Below are positions 1 to 7,843 of a DNA stretch of 13,060 nt, piece by piece (position 1 is the stretch's first letter; each line of letters begins with the position of its first letter). The DNA comes from Gemmatimonadota bacterium (GTDB lineage: Bacteria > Gemmatimonadota > Gemmatimonadetes > Longimicrobiales > RSA9), in assembly GCA_019689775.1 (NCBI GenBank), contig JADGGV010000058.1, positions 1 to 13,060 on the forward strand, written 5' to 3'. The translations under genes were made by a program, and so were the position numbers. A model generated the notes under the pieces. It was not told the origin of the DNA. It ran no database searches and worked only from the letters and a program-made list of their open reading frames with translations.

Positions 1-106
1 GGATAGCGGCGTGGGATGGTCGGAAGATTCGCGGTGTGGGGCCGACGTGCCGGGTGGGGTCGCGGCGTGCGTCTCGCGCCGGGGCCGCGCCGGCGCCCGA
101 ACTGCA

Positions 107-324
107 TTAATTAGACGGGATGAACAGGATAAAATCTGATAACTGCAAGCTTCACTAGAACAAATAATACTTTGCGTTTTGTGGTGTGTTTTAGTGGCAA
201 TTGAAATTGCAACGCCAGCATCGTGCATCAACATAATTATATTTCATTATGGTACTCGGCAAACTTCGTCGAAGCCCGCGTTGCCTCTATCAGATTTTAT
301 CCTGTTCATCCTGTCCATAACTAA
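107..324. repeat. AT-rich palindromic element with about 35-bp inverted terminal arms (MITE-like or structured-RNA candidate)
   Basis: The left arm (107-141) and right arm (288-324) are inverted copies. Bases 118-141 and 288-311 are perfect reverse complements (24 of 24). The pairing extends outward to 114/315 with one mismatch, and to 107/324 with one further substitution and a 2-base gap. Each arm contains a heptamer with 9-base period: ATCCTGT at 299-305 and again at 308-314, mirrored as ACAGGAT at 124-130 and ACGGGAT at 115-121. The internal about 146 bases are AT-rich and hold a small hairpin (264-274, arms CTTCG/CGAAG) and an imperfect palindrome around 198-214. No transposase is encoded. 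The shape fits a non-autonomous mobile element, an insertion-sequence remnant or a folded RNA. I do not recognise a named family, and no clear target-site duplication is visible. Confidence 0.7.
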
Positions 325-341
325 ATTCGTTTGTCGTTCCT

Positions 342-372
342 GCCCCCGGGGCGCCGGCGTGGCACCGGGGGC
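342..372 (-). terminator. GC-rich hairpin downstream of tamB, possible terminator
   Basis: GCCCCCGG at 342-349 and CCGGGGGC at 365-372 are exact reverse complements separated by 15 bases, about 60 bases past the TamB stop codon in the direction of its transcription. No T-run follows on the minus strand, so it is not a textbook intrinsic terminator. It could be a pause or 3'-end-protecting hairpin. Such stems also occur by chance in DNA this rich in GC. Confidence 0.35.
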
Positions 373-428
373 CGTCCAGGAGGGGCGTCCCGGCCCGCGC
401 CCGACGCCCCAACATCGCCCGCAGGGCC

Positions 429-3400
429 CTAGAAGCGGCGGTTCCAGAAGAAGAAGGTGCCGAAGGAGCGGGCCTGGGTGGAGTTGCGGTCGTTGACGGA
501 GAGGGTGGGTTGGCCGGGGAGGTAGACCGGCAACCACGTCGTCCTCCAGGAGAAGCCGCCGGGGGTGCGGTACTCGATGGCGACGCCGGGGCTGGTGTAG
601 AAGTCGCCGCCGAGGCTGACGAAGAGGCGGCGGCTGAGGTATTTCCCGGCCTCGTACTGGGTGCCGCGGACGAGGTTCGCGAAGTAGTTCTGGAACGCGA
701 ACTCGTCGGGGATGCCGCCGGGGTGGAGGCGGAAGACGTCGAGGCCGGCGCGGCTGCCCTGGCGCTCGACCTCGGAGACGGCCTGGTCGACCCAGGCGCC
801 GAGGGCGAGGGGCCCGAGCTGCTGCTGGGCGACGGCGGTGAGGCCGCCGAGGGTGCGGCCGGGGCCGGTGGCGATGCTGGAGCCGCTGACGTCGATGAGG
901 GAGCCGGCGGTACGGCCGAAGGCGAGGTAGCTGATGAGGTCGCTCTGCGAGAGCGGCGGCTGGGCGTTGCTCTCGAGGGTGACGCGGGGGTGCTGGAGGT
1001 CGCCGAGCACGTGGATCTGGATGATGAGCGCCTCCTGTCCCTGCCGGCGGACGTCGTACTGGGCGGTGAGCTGGAGGAGCGGGTTCAGCGTCGGGCCGCC
1101 GACGAAGGTCATGGAGCCGGTCGTGAGCTGGAAGGTGCGCCCGGCGAACGTGTACTCGCCGTGGTCGGCGTTGATGACGCCCTCGAGCGTGAGCGTGCGG
1201 GCGCGGCGGTCGAGCCGCACGTGGAGCGGCCCCTCGCGCTGCGGCGTGTAGATCTCGACGTTGCCGTCGGTGTTGCGCACCCAGGTGTTGCGCTCGACGC
1301 GGAGGGCGACGTCGACGGTGAGGTTCTCGAGGAGGGGATTCGGCCTGGGGAGCACGCCGGGGGGGACGCGGGAGGTGTCGATGGCCTGCGCGAAGATCGG
1401 GTCGTCGAGGTTCGTGACGCGGCGCTTGGTGGTCGGGTCGGGCGCGTAGATGACGCCGTCGAGGATGGTCGCGCTTCCGCCGATGGCGACGCGGTCGAAC
1501 GGTCCCTTGACGGTGAGGTCGGCGTTCGCGCGGATGCGGCCCTGGTCGTTGTCGAGGATGAGCGCGCGGCGCAGGTCGACGGTCAGGTTGAAGGTGGGGC
1601 GCGCGAGCGAGGCGAGGACCAGGCTCCCGCCGGTCGCGAGGGTGCCGCCGCCGCTGCGGGCGACGAGCGAGTCGACGAACGCGGAGTCGCCGCGCAGGCG
1701 CAGCCGGCCGTGCACGTCCTCGAGGAGCACGTTCGGGTAGACGAGCCGCATCGAGCCGCGATCGAGCACCAGCTCGCCGGCGAGCCGTGGCGCGTCGTAG
1801 GTGCCGTGGAGCTGGATGTTGCCGCGCACGCGCCCGTGCACGTCGGTGACCGTTTCGGTGACGGGGTTGGGCAGCGCCTCGAGCGGGAGCGAGTCGACGC
1901 GGGCGAGCACGCTGAGCGGCCGGTCGAGCAGCCGGGGGCCGCTGTAGCCGGCGAGCGCGAGGTTGATTGGCAGGCGCGCGTCGGCGTCGAACAGCTCGAC
2001 CGGGATCGGATCGCCGGTGGCGACGGCGTGGGCGTTCAGCTCCGTGTTCGCGTACGCGAACGTGCTGCGCAGGTTGAGGAGCCGCTGGGCGCCGTAGCGG
2101 GCGTGCGCCAGCGTGAAGTCGCCGGCGATGATCGGCGTGCGTCGGGTGCCGCGCATGCGCGCGTGGAGCGACAGCAGCCCGGCGACCTGCGTCGTGTCCT
2201 GGAGCATGGCGACGATGTCGCCGATCGGGAGGCGCTCGACGTCGAGGCGCAGGTCGGCGGGCGCGTCGGTGGGCAGGCGTCCCTCGAGCGAGACGTGGCC
2301 GCCGGTGTTGCTGGCCAGGTCGATCGCCTCGAACTGGAGGCCGGGCCGGCTCCAGCGCACCGTGCCGGGGTGCGTGGCGGCCCAGCGCGTCGTATCGAAG
2401 CGCAGCACGAGGGTATCGAGGCGGACCTCGCGCCGGTCCAGCGCGAGCTGGAACGCGGAGGCGAGGCGGTAGTCGCGGAGCGAGTCCTGGAACAGCGCGA
2501 GGCGGGCGGTGCCGCGCCCGCGGTCGCGCACGCCGGTGTAGCGCACGCGCGCGCTGCCGCTGTCGAACGCGAAGCCGCCGACGCGCAGCGAGTCGACGCG
2601 GGCGTCCAGGCTGAGCCCGGCGAGCGGCGAGCCGAAGCCCGAGATGGTGAACGTCGCGCGCCCGCGGCCGAGCGTCGTACCGTCGAACGCGACGTGGTCC
2701 GCCATCGCGGTGCCGCGCGCGTCGAAGAGCTTCACGTTGCCGCTGATCTGGCCGCGGGCGGTCAGGCGGCCCGCGATCGAGTCGCGGCGCAGCGCGGGCG
2801 GCGCGACCAGGCGGAGCCGTGGCGCGCCGGGGCGGCCGGTGGCCATGCGCTCGACCTCCGTCCGGCGCGCGGCGCGGGCCGAGTCCGCCCGCGCGCGGGC
2901 GAGCGCCCGGGCGTGCAGCAGGGGGCGCGGCCGGACGCGCGTCGTGTCCGCGGGCGCGAGCCCGTCGAACCGCGACAGCGAGTCGACCTCGACGTCGAAG
3001 AGGAGCGTGCCGCTGCGGCCGGCGACGAGCCCGAAGCTGCCGGTCAGGTCCGCGCGGGCGGAGGCGAGCCGGATCTGGCCGCGCTGCACGACGGCGAGCC
3101 CGTCGTCGATGCGGGCGAGGACGTGCGTGGTGTCGAACGTCTGGCCGCCGAGGCGCAGGTCGACGAGGTCGGCGCGCACGAGCGCGGTCATGGTGGCCGG
3201 ATCGGTGCCCTGTCCTTGCACGGCGAGCGTGCCGGTGAGGCGTGTGCTCGGCCCGCGCGTCGTGACGGCGGCGGCGTCGAACGCGTTGAGGCGCAGGGCG
3301 ACGTCGTAGCGCGTCGTCGCTGCGGCGAGGTCGAGCGTCCCGGCGCCGGCGATGCGGCCGCCGCCGCTCGTGGCCAGGTCGAGCGCGACGGAGAGGTCAC

Positions 3401-5522
3401 TCATCGGGCCGTGCGCGGAGAAGGAGCCGGCGGCGCGGCCGCGCAGCCCGGCCGCGGGGAGGAAGCGGCCGACCGTTGCGAGCGCGACGTCCGTCGGCGC
3501 GCGCAGGTCGATGTTGAAGAAGCTCGTCGGCGCGCGCGCGTTCACGACGGCGCGGCCGACGAAGCGGGACGGGCCGGTGGCGGCGTCGTGCGCGAGGTCG
3601 AAGGTGGCGGCGATCCGGCCGGCGGTCGACCCGTTCAGCGTGGCGCACCCGGCGAGTGTGCCGTCGACCGGGAGCGACGGCGCGACGCGTCGCACCAGCG
3701 CGAGCTGGAGCGGCTCGAGCCGGAGGCGCAGGTTGCGCATCCCGGTCGCGGGCCCGCCGAGGAGGAGGAGCCCGTCGGCCCGGACGTGGGAGCGGCCGGC
3801 CTGCGGATCGCGGTTCACCAGGTTCGCGTCGACGGCGAGGCGGCCGTTCGGGTCGCCGTTCAGCGTGGCGCGCCCGGTCAGCGTGCCGCGCAGCGGCGCG
3901 GACGGATCGAAGCGGCGCACGAGCGCCGCCTGGAGCGGGTCGAGGTGGAGCGTGAGATCGCGGGCGAGCACGCCGCCGTCGGTGATGATGCGCCCGTCGG
4001 CGATCACATGCGAGACGCCGGTGCCGCCGCCCGCGTGTGTGAGGTCGGCCTTCAGGTCGAGCGGTCCGTGCAGCCGGCCGTTCAGCGTGGCGCGGCCGCG
4101 GAGCTGGCCGCCGACGGGGAGGTCGAGGCCGAACGCCTCGAGCAGCGCGAGCCGCAGCGGCTGGAAGCGGAGCCGCAGGTCGCGCGCGGCGAGCCCGGCG
4201 GGGCCGTTGAGCACGCGGCCGTCGGCGTCGATGCGGCTGGTCGCGCCGCCGACCTCGCGGAACGACGCCCAGCCGTCGACGTCGAGCGCGGCGGGCGTGC
4301 CCGCGAGGCGGAGGTGCCCGGCGAGCGTGCCGTTCACCGGCGGCCGCGCGTTCGTGTAGCGCCGGATCAGGCGCGTGTCGACGCCGGTGAACGCGACGTC
4401 GCTTGCGCCGACGCGGGGCTTGGGCCCGAGCCGGACGTCGGCGTAGCCGGTGACGTGGGCGCCCTCGGCGCGCACGTCGACGTCGCGGGCGATGACGTGG
4501 GTGCCGTCCTGGTGCCGGTTCACGAAGAGCGCGAAGCGGCCGCCGCCGGGCGGCGCCTGCGGGTAGGCGAAGCGCAGGTCCGGGAACGCGGCGGTGGGCG
4601 TGGTGCGCAGGCGGGTCCACAGGCCGCTCGCGTCCAGCGCGTAGGCGCCGCTCACCGCGAGGCGGCTGTTCGGCAGCGCGACGACCGCGTCGCGGAAGTA
4701 GACGGAGTCGTCGTCGACGACGAAGCGCCCGGAGAGCTGGCGCACGACGGCCGGCGGCGGGCGGTACACGAAGGCGGTCATGCGCAGCGAGTCGACGTCG
4801 ACGACGCGCGCAGTGCTGTCCGGGTCGGCGAAGCGGACGTAGGGGATGCGCGCGTTTACGTCGCCGAAGCTCGAGATGCGCTGCCAGCCGCCGGGCACGC
4901 GGACGATCCAGGGGCGGCTCGAGGGCGACGTCGCCTGCGCGATGTAGCGCCGGCGCGCGGCGCCCTTCAGCGAGTCCGGCGGCGCCCACGCCTGGCGCAC
5001 GACGATGGTGCCGTTGCGGATCGTCAGGTCGTGGAGGCGGACCCAGGAGCCGAAGCCGGGGACGGTGTCGGCCGCGGTCGTGTCGCGTGGGAAGATCCGC
5101 TGGAAGTTCCAGCTCTGGCCGGGCGGCTGGTCGAGCACGAGCCGCGGCCGTGCGACGCGGACGTCGTCGAAGTCGAGCCGCTTCGTGAGGAACGAGCGCA
5201 GCGAGTAGTGCAGCCGGATCGTGTCGGCGCGCAGGAACGGTCCGCCGGTGCTGTCCTCGATCGACACGTCGATGAGCGTGGCGCCGAGGAGCAGGTGGCC
5301 CTGGAGCTTGCCGATGCGGATGCGGCCGGCGATCTGCTCCGTGAGCTTGCCGATCGCGGCGGTGCGCACCCTCTCGCGCCCCCAGTCGGTCTCGGTCAGC
5401 ACGAGGATCGCCGTGGCGGTGAGGGCGCCGAAGCCGGCGAGGATCCCGAGCAGGAGCACGAGCCAGGCGGGCGGGCGGCGGCCGTGCCGTTCGGTGGCGG
5501 CGGTCTCTGCGGGCGGATCCAT
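429..5522 (-). CDS. tamB: TamB-like translocation/assembly module protein (DUF490 C-terminal domain)
   Basis: This 1697-residue protein has a short cytoplasmic head, one membrane anchor at about residues 19-42, and a very long beta-rich body expected to cross the periplasm as a hydrophobic-groove beta-taco. The C-terminal TamB/DUF490 region spans roughly 1215-1697. It includes the recognisable SQSDLISYLAFGR stretch (Tyr at 1532) and ends in an aromatic residue (WNRRF), as expected for a tail that contacts the outer-membrane partner. Known TamB relatives work with TamA in outer-membrane protein insertion, and AsmA-like relatives move phospholipids to the outer membrane; which applies here is not visible. 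The ATG at 5522 is favoured because it overlaps the tamA stop (TGATG), has a GGGGAGG ribosome site 7 bases upstream, and starts just before the anchor. The frame stays open upstream to 8255, but that part is antiparallel shadow of other genes. Odd features: three tandem repeats (residues 443-666), an Arg/Ala-rich stretch at about 860-900, and only one cysteine seen (626). Confidence 0.93.
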   Translation of the reverse strand: MDPPAETAATERHGRRPPAWLVLLLGILAGFGALTATAILVLTETDWGRERVRTAAIGKLTEQIAGRIRIGKLQGHLLLGATLIDVSIEDSTGGPFLRADTIRLHYSLRSFLTKRLDFDDVRVARPRLVLDQPPGQSWNFQRIFPRDTTAADTVPGFGSWVRLHDLTIRNGTIVVRQAWAPPDSLKGAARRRYIAQATSPSSRPWIVRVPGGWQRISSFGDVNARIPYVRFADPDSTARVVDVDSLRMTAFVYRPPPAVVRQLSGRFVVDDDSVYFRDAVVALPNSRLAVSGAYALDASGLWTRLRTTPTAAFPDLRFAYPQAPPGGGRFALFVNRHQDGTHVIARDVDVRAEGAHVTGYADVRLGPKPRVGASDVAFTGVDTRLIRRYTNARPPVNGTLAGHLRLAGTPAALDVDGWASFREVGGATSRIDADGRVLNGPAGLAARDLRLRFQPLRLALLEAFGLDLPVGGQLRGRATLNGRLHGPLDLKADLTHAGGGTGVSHVIADGRIITDGGVLARDLTLHLDPLQAALVRRFDPSAPLRGTLTGRATLNGDPNGRLAVDANLVNRDPQAGRSHVRADGLLLLGGPATGMRNLRLRLEPLQLALVRRVAPSLPVDGTLAGCATLNGSTAGRIAATFDLAHDAATGPSRFVGRAVVNARAPTSFFNIDLRAPTDVALATVGRFLPAAGLRGRAAGSFSAHGPMSDLSVALDLATSGGGRIAGAGTLDLAAATTRYDVALRLNAFDAAAVTTRGPSTRLTGTLAVQGQGTDPATMTALVRADLVDLRLGGQTFDTTHVLARIDDGLAVVQRGQIRLASARADLTGSFGLVAGRSGTLLFDVEVDSLSRFDGLAPADTTRVRPRPLLHARALARARADSARAARRTEVERMATGRPGAPRLRLVAPPALRRDSIAGRLTARGQISGNVKLFDARGTAMADHVAFDGTTLGRGRATFTISGFGSPLAGLSLDARVDSLRVGGFAFDSGSARVRYTGVRDRGRGTARLALFQDSLRDYRLASAFQLALDRREVRLDTLVLRFDTTRWAATHPGTVRWSRPGLQFEAIDLASNTGGHVSLEGRLPTDAPADLRLDVERLPIGDIVAMLQDTTQVAGLLSLHARMRGTRRTPIIAGDFTLAHARYGAQRLLNLRSTFAYANTELNAHAVATGDPIPVELFDADARLPINLALAGYSGPRLLDRPLSVLARVDSLPLEALPNPVTETVTDVHGRVRGNIQLHGTYDAPRLAGELVLDRGSMRLVYPNVLLEDVHGRLRLRGDSAFVDSLVARSGGGTLATGGSLVLASLARPTFNLTVDLRRALILDNDQGRIRANADLTVKGPFDRVAIGGSATILDGVIYAPDPTTKRRVTNLDDPIFAQAIDTSRVPPGVLPRPNPLLENLTVDVALRVERNTWVRNTDGNVEIYTPQREGPLHVRLDRRARTLTLEGVINADHGEYTFAGRTFQLTTGSMTFVGGPTLNPLLQLTAQYDVRRQGQEALIIQIHVLGDLQHPRVTLESNAQPPLSQSDLISYLAFGRTAGSLIDVSGSSIATGPGRTLGGLTAVAQQQLGPLALGAWVDQAVSEVERQGSRAGLDVFRLHPGGIPDEFAFQNYFANLVRGTQYEAGKYLSRRLFVSLGGDFYTSPGVAIEYRTPGGFSWRTTWLPVYLPGQPTLSVNDRNSTQARSFGTFFFWNRRF
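3525..4196 (-). repeat. Three tandem 74-75-residue repeats inside TamB
   Basis: Residues 443-516, 517-591 and 592-666 of the TamB-like protein repeat the same unit. It begins with a DLRLRLEPLQLALVRR-like helix-friendly stretch, then a PxxGTLxGRATLNG-like strand pair, then a variable part ending near an I/V-A/R-DG motif. The ATLNG core has its Asn at residues 481, 555 and 630, a period of 74 and 75. In DNA the ten-base string ccgttcagcg recurs at 3631, 3856 and 4078 on the plus strand. A more degenerate unit (PPVNGTLAGHLRLAG) lies just before the first repeat. The units probably arose by in-gene duplication and lengthen the periplasmic beta-structure. Confidence 0.8.
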
Positions 5523-7843
5523 CAGAACGCCTCCCCGATCGCGAGGTGGAGCTGGAGCCGGGCCAGGAGGCGGCCGAGCCCGGCATGCCCCTCGAGCGGA
5601 TCGAAGCGCTTGGGCGTGTCGAGCTGGACGATGCGCAGCGCGCCCGTCGAGTCCGGCGCCTGCGTGAAGACGGTCAGGTCCTCGACGAGGAGCGGGCGCA
5701 CGCCCAGGTCGATGCGGACCGGGCCGATCGGCGAGCGGTAGCGCACGCCGAAGCCCGGCGTGATCGCGCTGACCCGGTTCGGCGATGCCAGATGCAGGTG
5801 CGGGTCCGCGACGGTGCCGGCGTCGACGAACACCGCGCCGAGCAGCGTGGGCGAGAGCGGGACGCGGTACTCGACGCTGGCCTCGAGGAGCTGGAGCCCG
5901 CCGAGCGGCCGCGGCAGGAACTGCGTCGACGGCGCCACGTTCGGGTTGCACGTGCCGTCGGCGACGCTGGCCGGCGTGCACGGGCTCAGCCCGTTGAGCG
6001 TGTCCTCCGGCGTGATGAGCTGGTCCGGGTCGACCGTGAGCACGCGCGGCCCGAGCTGGTTCTCGGCGTAGCCGCGTACGGAGCGCGAGCCGCCGGCGTA
6101 GAACTGCTTGCGCGGATGGATGATGGCGGTCCCCGTGTCGGCGCCGACCGCGCCCGCGGTGCTGGCGAGCGCGCGGATGATGCCGCCGCGCACGTGGGCG
6201 GCGAGCACGCCCCGGCCGACGCGGACGTAGCGCGCGTACTCGCCGGCCGCGCGGTTGTAGCGAAAGTCCGACGCGGTGTAGCTGGCGGCGTGCTCGAGGT
6301 CGAGGTGCGCGGTGAAGCCGGAGGCGGGCTCCAGCGGGTCGTCCGCGCAGTCGGCCGTCAGCGATAGCCAGAGCGGCGAGAGCCGGTGCGCGCCGCGCAG
6401 CGCGTTGATCTGCGGCAGCCGGCAGATGCCAAAGTTGACGCAGAAGTACAGCTCGCCGGCCTCGACCCGGGTCTGCTCGTAGCGGTACGTGAGCGACGCC
6501 GCCGTGCGCCGCGCCAGGCGCCGCGTGAACGTGCCCTGCCCGCCGTAGCCGCGGTCGATGACGATCCCCGGGATGCTCCGCCGCTGCGTGAACACGCTGG
6601 CCGCAAGCGCGTTCCGCGTCGACCACAGCCACGGCTGCGAGACCTGGAGCGAGAGCTGCCAGGTCGGCTGGAGGTAGGCGGAGCGGACGTCGCCGGTCAC
6701 GCCGCGGGGCACCGCGCTGGTGAAGATCCCCTGGTCGAAGAGCTGCGGCGCGAGCAGATTCGCGATCGTCGCCTGGAGGTCGACGCGCCGCGCCGTGCCG
6801 ATCCAGTTGAAGCGCGTCAGCGTCGCCTGCACCTGGCCGAACTCGGTCGTGTTGATGCCGACGCCGACGCGCACGTTCGTCAGCGGCGCCTCGCGCACCG
6901 TGACCACGATGCGCTTCGCCGAGTCGGCGGTCTCCGGCACGGTGAGCACCGCCTGGCGGAAGAGCCCGGACTCGTAGAGCCGGCGCTGCGCGTCCAGCAC
7001 GTCCATCCGCCGGTACGGCTGCCCCGGCTTCAGGTCGACCAGGCGGCGCACGGTGCGCGCCGTGACCTCCCGGTTGCCGTGCACCTCCACGGTGTCGACC
7101 GTCGTGCGCTTCCCCGGCCGCAGCGTCACGCGCAGCGCGGCGTTCAGCGAGTCGCGCAGCACGACGGTGTCGGTGACGACGGCGTCGCCGTAGCCGCGGT
7201 CCCAGAGCCGGTCGCGCAGCGCCAGGCGCGCCGTGTCCAGGCGGAACAGGTCGGCCGGCCGCCCCCGCCGCGGGAGCCGCGCCCGCCGGATGTCCTTGCG
7301 GCTCAGCACGGAATCGGTCTGCGTCACCCGGACGGCGCGCAGGATCGTCGGCGGGCCCTCGTCGATGTGAAACGTGACGTCGGCGCCGTCGCCGGCGGGG
7401 GTCACCTCCGTGCGCACGGTGGTGTGGCGGTAGCCGAGGCGCCAGTAGAGGACGCGGATGCGCAGCGCGTCGCGCGCCAGCTCCTCGCGGTCGAGGTAGT
7501 GCCGCTCCTCGAAGGTCGGCGAGTTGCTGACCGCGCAGATCGGCGCGTAGAAGATGCTCCGGCAGCGCGTGGCCTGCGTGGCCAGGCTCTGGTCGAACAG
7601 GTCCTCGTCCACGTGCGCGTTGCCCGTGTACCGGATCCTGTGGACGGCCGGGCGCTCCGGCCGTGCGGCCGCGGCCGCCTGCCCGCGCAGCGCCGCCGGC
7701 CACGCCAGCGCCCCGCCGAGGAGCAGCGCCAGCGCCAGCGCGGGGCGCGGCCGTTGCGGGGTGGTCCGCCGGGGCAGACGCGTGGCGCGCGGGGTCGGCA
7801 ACGGCATAGGCGACGCCGCCAGCCGCAAGATCGGCACCAGCAT
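5522..7843 (-). CDS. tamA: TamA/BamA-family outer-membrane beta-barrel protein (Omp85)
   Basis: This 773-residue protein has an N-terminal export signal (hydrophobic ALALALLLGGALAWPAAL at about 35-52), a periplasmic POTRA region at about 66-320 that I read as three units, and a C-terminal beta-barrel at about 325-773. The barrel carries the Omp85 lid-loop signature SVRGY with Arg590, a PLEPASGF strand motif at 503-510, the YRSPIGPVRIDLG motif at about 702-714, and a terminal Phe. Omp85 proteins fold other proteins into the outer membrane. TamA is preferred over BamA because a TamB gene follows with a 1-base overlap. It is longer than the roughly 580 residues of E. coli TamA, through an insertion in the first POTRA unit and long barrel loops. 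Cysteines occur close together (94/103, 468/474, 622/632) plus Cys499. The start is uncertain: ATG at 7843 or at 7807 both keep the signal sequence, and neither has a clear ribosome-binding site. Confidence 0.9.
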   Translation of the reverse strand: MLVPILRLAASPMPLPTPRATRLPRRTTPQRPRPALALALLLGGALAWPAALRGQAAAAARPERPAVHRIRYTGNAHVDEDLFDQSLATQATRCRSIFYAPICAVSNSPTFEERHYLDREELARDALRIRVLYWRLGYRHTTVRTEVTPAGDGADVTFHIDEGPPTILRAVRVTQTDSVLSRKDIRRARLPRRGRPADLFRLDTARLALRDRLWDRGYGDAVVTDTVVLRDSLNAALRVTLRPGKRTTVDTVEVHGNREVTARTVRRLVDLKPGQPYRRMDVLDAQRRLYESGLFRQAVLTVPETADSAKRIVVTVREAPLTNVRVGVGINTTEFGQVQATLTRFNWIGTARRVDLQATIANLLAPQLFDQGIFTSAVPRGVTGDVRSAYLQPTWQLSLQVSQPWLWSTRNALAASVFTQRRSIPGIVIDRGYGGQGTFTRRLARRTAASLTYRYEQTRVEAGELYFCVNFGICRLPQINALRGAHRLSPLWLSLTADCADDPLEPASGFTAHLDLEHAASYTASDFRYNRAAGEYARYVRVGRGVLAAHVRGGIIRALASTAGAVGADTGTAIIHPRKQFYAGGSRSVRGYAENQLGPRVLTVDPDQLITPEDTLNGLSPCTPASVADGTCNPNVAPSTQFLPRPLGGLQLLEASVEYRVPLSPTLLGAVFVDAGTVADPHLHLASPNRVSAITPGFGVRYRSPIGPVRIDLGVRPLLVEDLTVFTQAPDSTGALRIVQLDTPKRFDPLEGHAGLGRLLARLQLHLAIGEAF
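5530..5536 (-). promoter_or_regulatory. Ribosome-binding site of tamB, inside the end of tamA
   Basis: On the minus strand GGGGAGG lies 7 bases upstream of the tamB ATG and within the last codons of tamA. With the TGATG stop/start overlap it decides the tamB start and implies translational coupling, which would keep the two partners in a fixed ratio. Confidence 0.75.

Larger units (their letters stand above)
1..428. other. Gene-poor left flank with an AT-rich island
   Basis: No reading frame in this stretch looks like a protein-coding gene. The only longer open frame (plus strand, from 179) runs across the AT-rich island and then into the antisense of the TamB gene, and its translation changes character at the composition boundary. 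Positions 1-106 and about 335-428 are GC-rich like the rest of the window. Positions about 107-335 are strongly AT-rich. The island carries a long inverted repeat, and a GC-rich hairpin follows it; both are listed separately. I see no tRNA or rRNA. Whether positions 1-106 belong to a gene to the left cannot be judged from this window. Confidence 0.6.

Noticed and set aside
107..324. CRISPR array or integron attC site
   Set aside because: There are only two arms and they are inverted, not a series of direct repeats with spacers. I could not find the paired core boxes of attC, and no integrase is nearby.
179..496. Plus-strand open frame crossing the AT-rich island
   Set aside because: It changes from AT-rich to GC-rich composition mid-frame, spans the right inverted arm and hairpin, and ends antisense to tamB. 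No ribosome-binding site or conserved look.
510..5741. Very long plus-strand open frame (over 1700 codons) antisense to tamB
   Set aside because: Its translation is a low-complexity Ala/Glu/Val/Arg/Gly mixture without any domain. Such frames arise opposite GC-rich genes with biased third positions, and the minus strand has clear TamB motifs, anchor and start signals.
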